Shown here: piece after piece, positions 63,396 to 64,000 of the stretch
How the letters are laid out: the number at the start of each line of letters is the position of its first letter
Numbering within the stretch: position 1 is the stretch's first letter
From: an uncultured Clostridium sp.
GTDB taxonomy: Bacteria > Bacillota > Clostridia > TANB77 > CAG-508
Length of the DNA: 64,000 nucleotides
Direction of reading: 5' to 3'
Assembly (NCBI GenBank): GCA_947647595.1
Contig: CANSKZ010000001.1
Span: 138,912 to 202,911, forward strand
The notes under the pieces: model-generated
Database searches by the model: none
What the model was told of the DNA's origin: nothing
The model's input: only the letters and a program-made list of their open reading frames with translations
Position numbers and translations under genes: made by a program

Positions 63396-64000
63396 ATGAC
63401 GAAAAAATATCTACCAAAAAATGTACTAGATGCAGCAATTGAAAGGCTAGAAATTATATTTAAAAATTTTGAACATATTTATTTTAGTTTTAGTGGCGGA
63501 AAGGATAGTTCCCTTATGGTACAACTAGCCAATCAAGTTGCGAAACAGATGAATAGAAAATTTGATGTATTATTTATTGATTTAGAAGCCCAATATCGTT
63601 ATACCATTAAACATGTAGAAGAAATTAAACAATTATCGCAAATCAGAGATTTTTATCATATTGCTCTGCCGATTGCACTTAGAAATGCCGTGTCAGTTTT
63701 ACAACCAAAATGGATTTGTTGGGAAAAAGAAAGTGAGCATTTATGGGTAAGAGAAATGCCAAAAGATTGTATTAATATCGATAATTGTCCATTTCCATGG
63801 TTTAAAAAAGGAGAAGAATTTGAAGAATTTATTGTTCAATTTGCCAATTGGTATCAAACAAAATATCAAGGAAAAGTAGCCTGTGGTGTTGGAATTCGAA
63901 CAGATGAAAGCTTGAATCGCTTTCGTACCATCGCTATGCAAGATAAAAAAGTTACGTTTGAAAATTATCATTGGACCACCAAATTAAAAGTGCATGAAAA
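63396..64000 (+). CDS. PAPS-reductase/PP-loop ATPase-like protein, 5' part
   Basis: Open to the right edge. MTKKYLPKNVLDAAIERLE, then YFSFSGGKDSSLMVQL, the PP-loop pyrophosphatase motif, as in IbrA-type (DUF3440) phosphoadenosine phosphosulphate reductase-like proteins. Later Trp/Cys residues (CWEKESEHLW, DNCPFPW) fit that family. Promoter region just upstream. Function in this genome unknown. Confidence 0.75.
   Translation, partial: MTKKYLPKNVLDAAIERLEIIFKNFEHIYFSFSGGKDSSLMVQLANQVAKQMNRKFDVLFIDLEAQYRYTIKHVEEIKQLSQIRDFYHIALPIALRNAVSVLQPKWICWEKESEHLWVREMPKDCINIDNCPFPWFKKGEEFEEFIVQFANWYQTKYQGKVACGVGIRTDESLNRFRTIAMQDKKVTFENYHWTTKLKVHE

Overview
This looks like a chromosomal window from an AT-rich, low-GC, spore-forming Bacillota, probably an uncultivated gut-type Clostridia. 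The grounds are gene content (spoIVB, yqfC, yqfD, DUF1836, T-box leaders, M18 peptidase, ybeY-dgkA-era-recO order), strong AGGAGG ribosome binding sites, TTGACA/TATAAT promoters and ordinary TAA/TAG/TGA stops. No CRISPR array, rRNA, prophage or transposase was recognised.

Layout. 1-2.3 kb: end of a DUF445 gene, tRNA-Cys, an unidentified folded element and two small orphan genes. 2.3-4.7 kb (minus): lipase-like protein and HtrA protease. 4.8-13.9 kb: pilin-like gene, rnhB, two tandem pyrimidine-nucleoside phosphorylases, M18 aminopeptidase, MscS channel, SDR, cytoplasmic alpha-amylase and a P-loop protein. 14-16.2 kb (minus): orphan AgrC-like kinase and a secreted protein. 16.5-18.9 kb: BlaI/BlaR1-type pair plus a membrane protein. 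19-33 kb: a large Tad/type IV-pilus-like operon (CpaB-like, two MinD-like proteins, secretion ATPase, platform protein, then an array of pilin-like proteins). 33-43 kb: spoIVB, clpB, a DnaB-like protein with 26 acidic repeats, and an Ile T-box with ASCH protein and ileS. 43-48.8 kb: AAA ATPase, tandem orphan paralogues, M20 amidohydrolase/DUF1836 and another orphan gene. 48.9-55.3 kb: yqfC-yqfD-(unknown)-ybeY-dgkA-DUF3048-era-yqzL-recO. 55.3-61 kb: Ser T-box, dCTP-deaminase-like/DUF1653, serS, engB, nadM-like and MFS. 61-64 kb: tRNA-Arg(ACG), a four-gene minus operon, and the start of a PAPS-reductase-like gene.

Main discovery candidate. Eight genes, including the normally essential engB, are broken into overlapping frames at nine places. 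Every break has the same form: the zero-frame codon is CGG, and removing its C restores a full-length, family-typical protein whose next codon is GGA (8) or GGT (1), usually at a conserved glycine. By my manual scan CGG is otherwise not used in-frame in the core-type genes (about 18,000 codons). It appears 12 times in-frame, only in six orphan or foreign-looking genes. The one Arg tRNA here has anticodon ACG, which cannot read CGG. I infer that CGG is an unassigned or starved codon that triggers +1 frameshifting (C-GGN read as Gly); systematic sequencing error is the main competing explanation.

Second candidate. Two paralogous loci (26.8-27.1 kb and 57.95-58.2 kb) have the architecture of the Fst/par type I toxin-antitoxin system: a 39-47 aa peptide gene with a perfect RBS faces a short promoter-driven RNA, the two converge on one bidirectional terminator, and direct repeats let the RNA pair across the peptide start codon.
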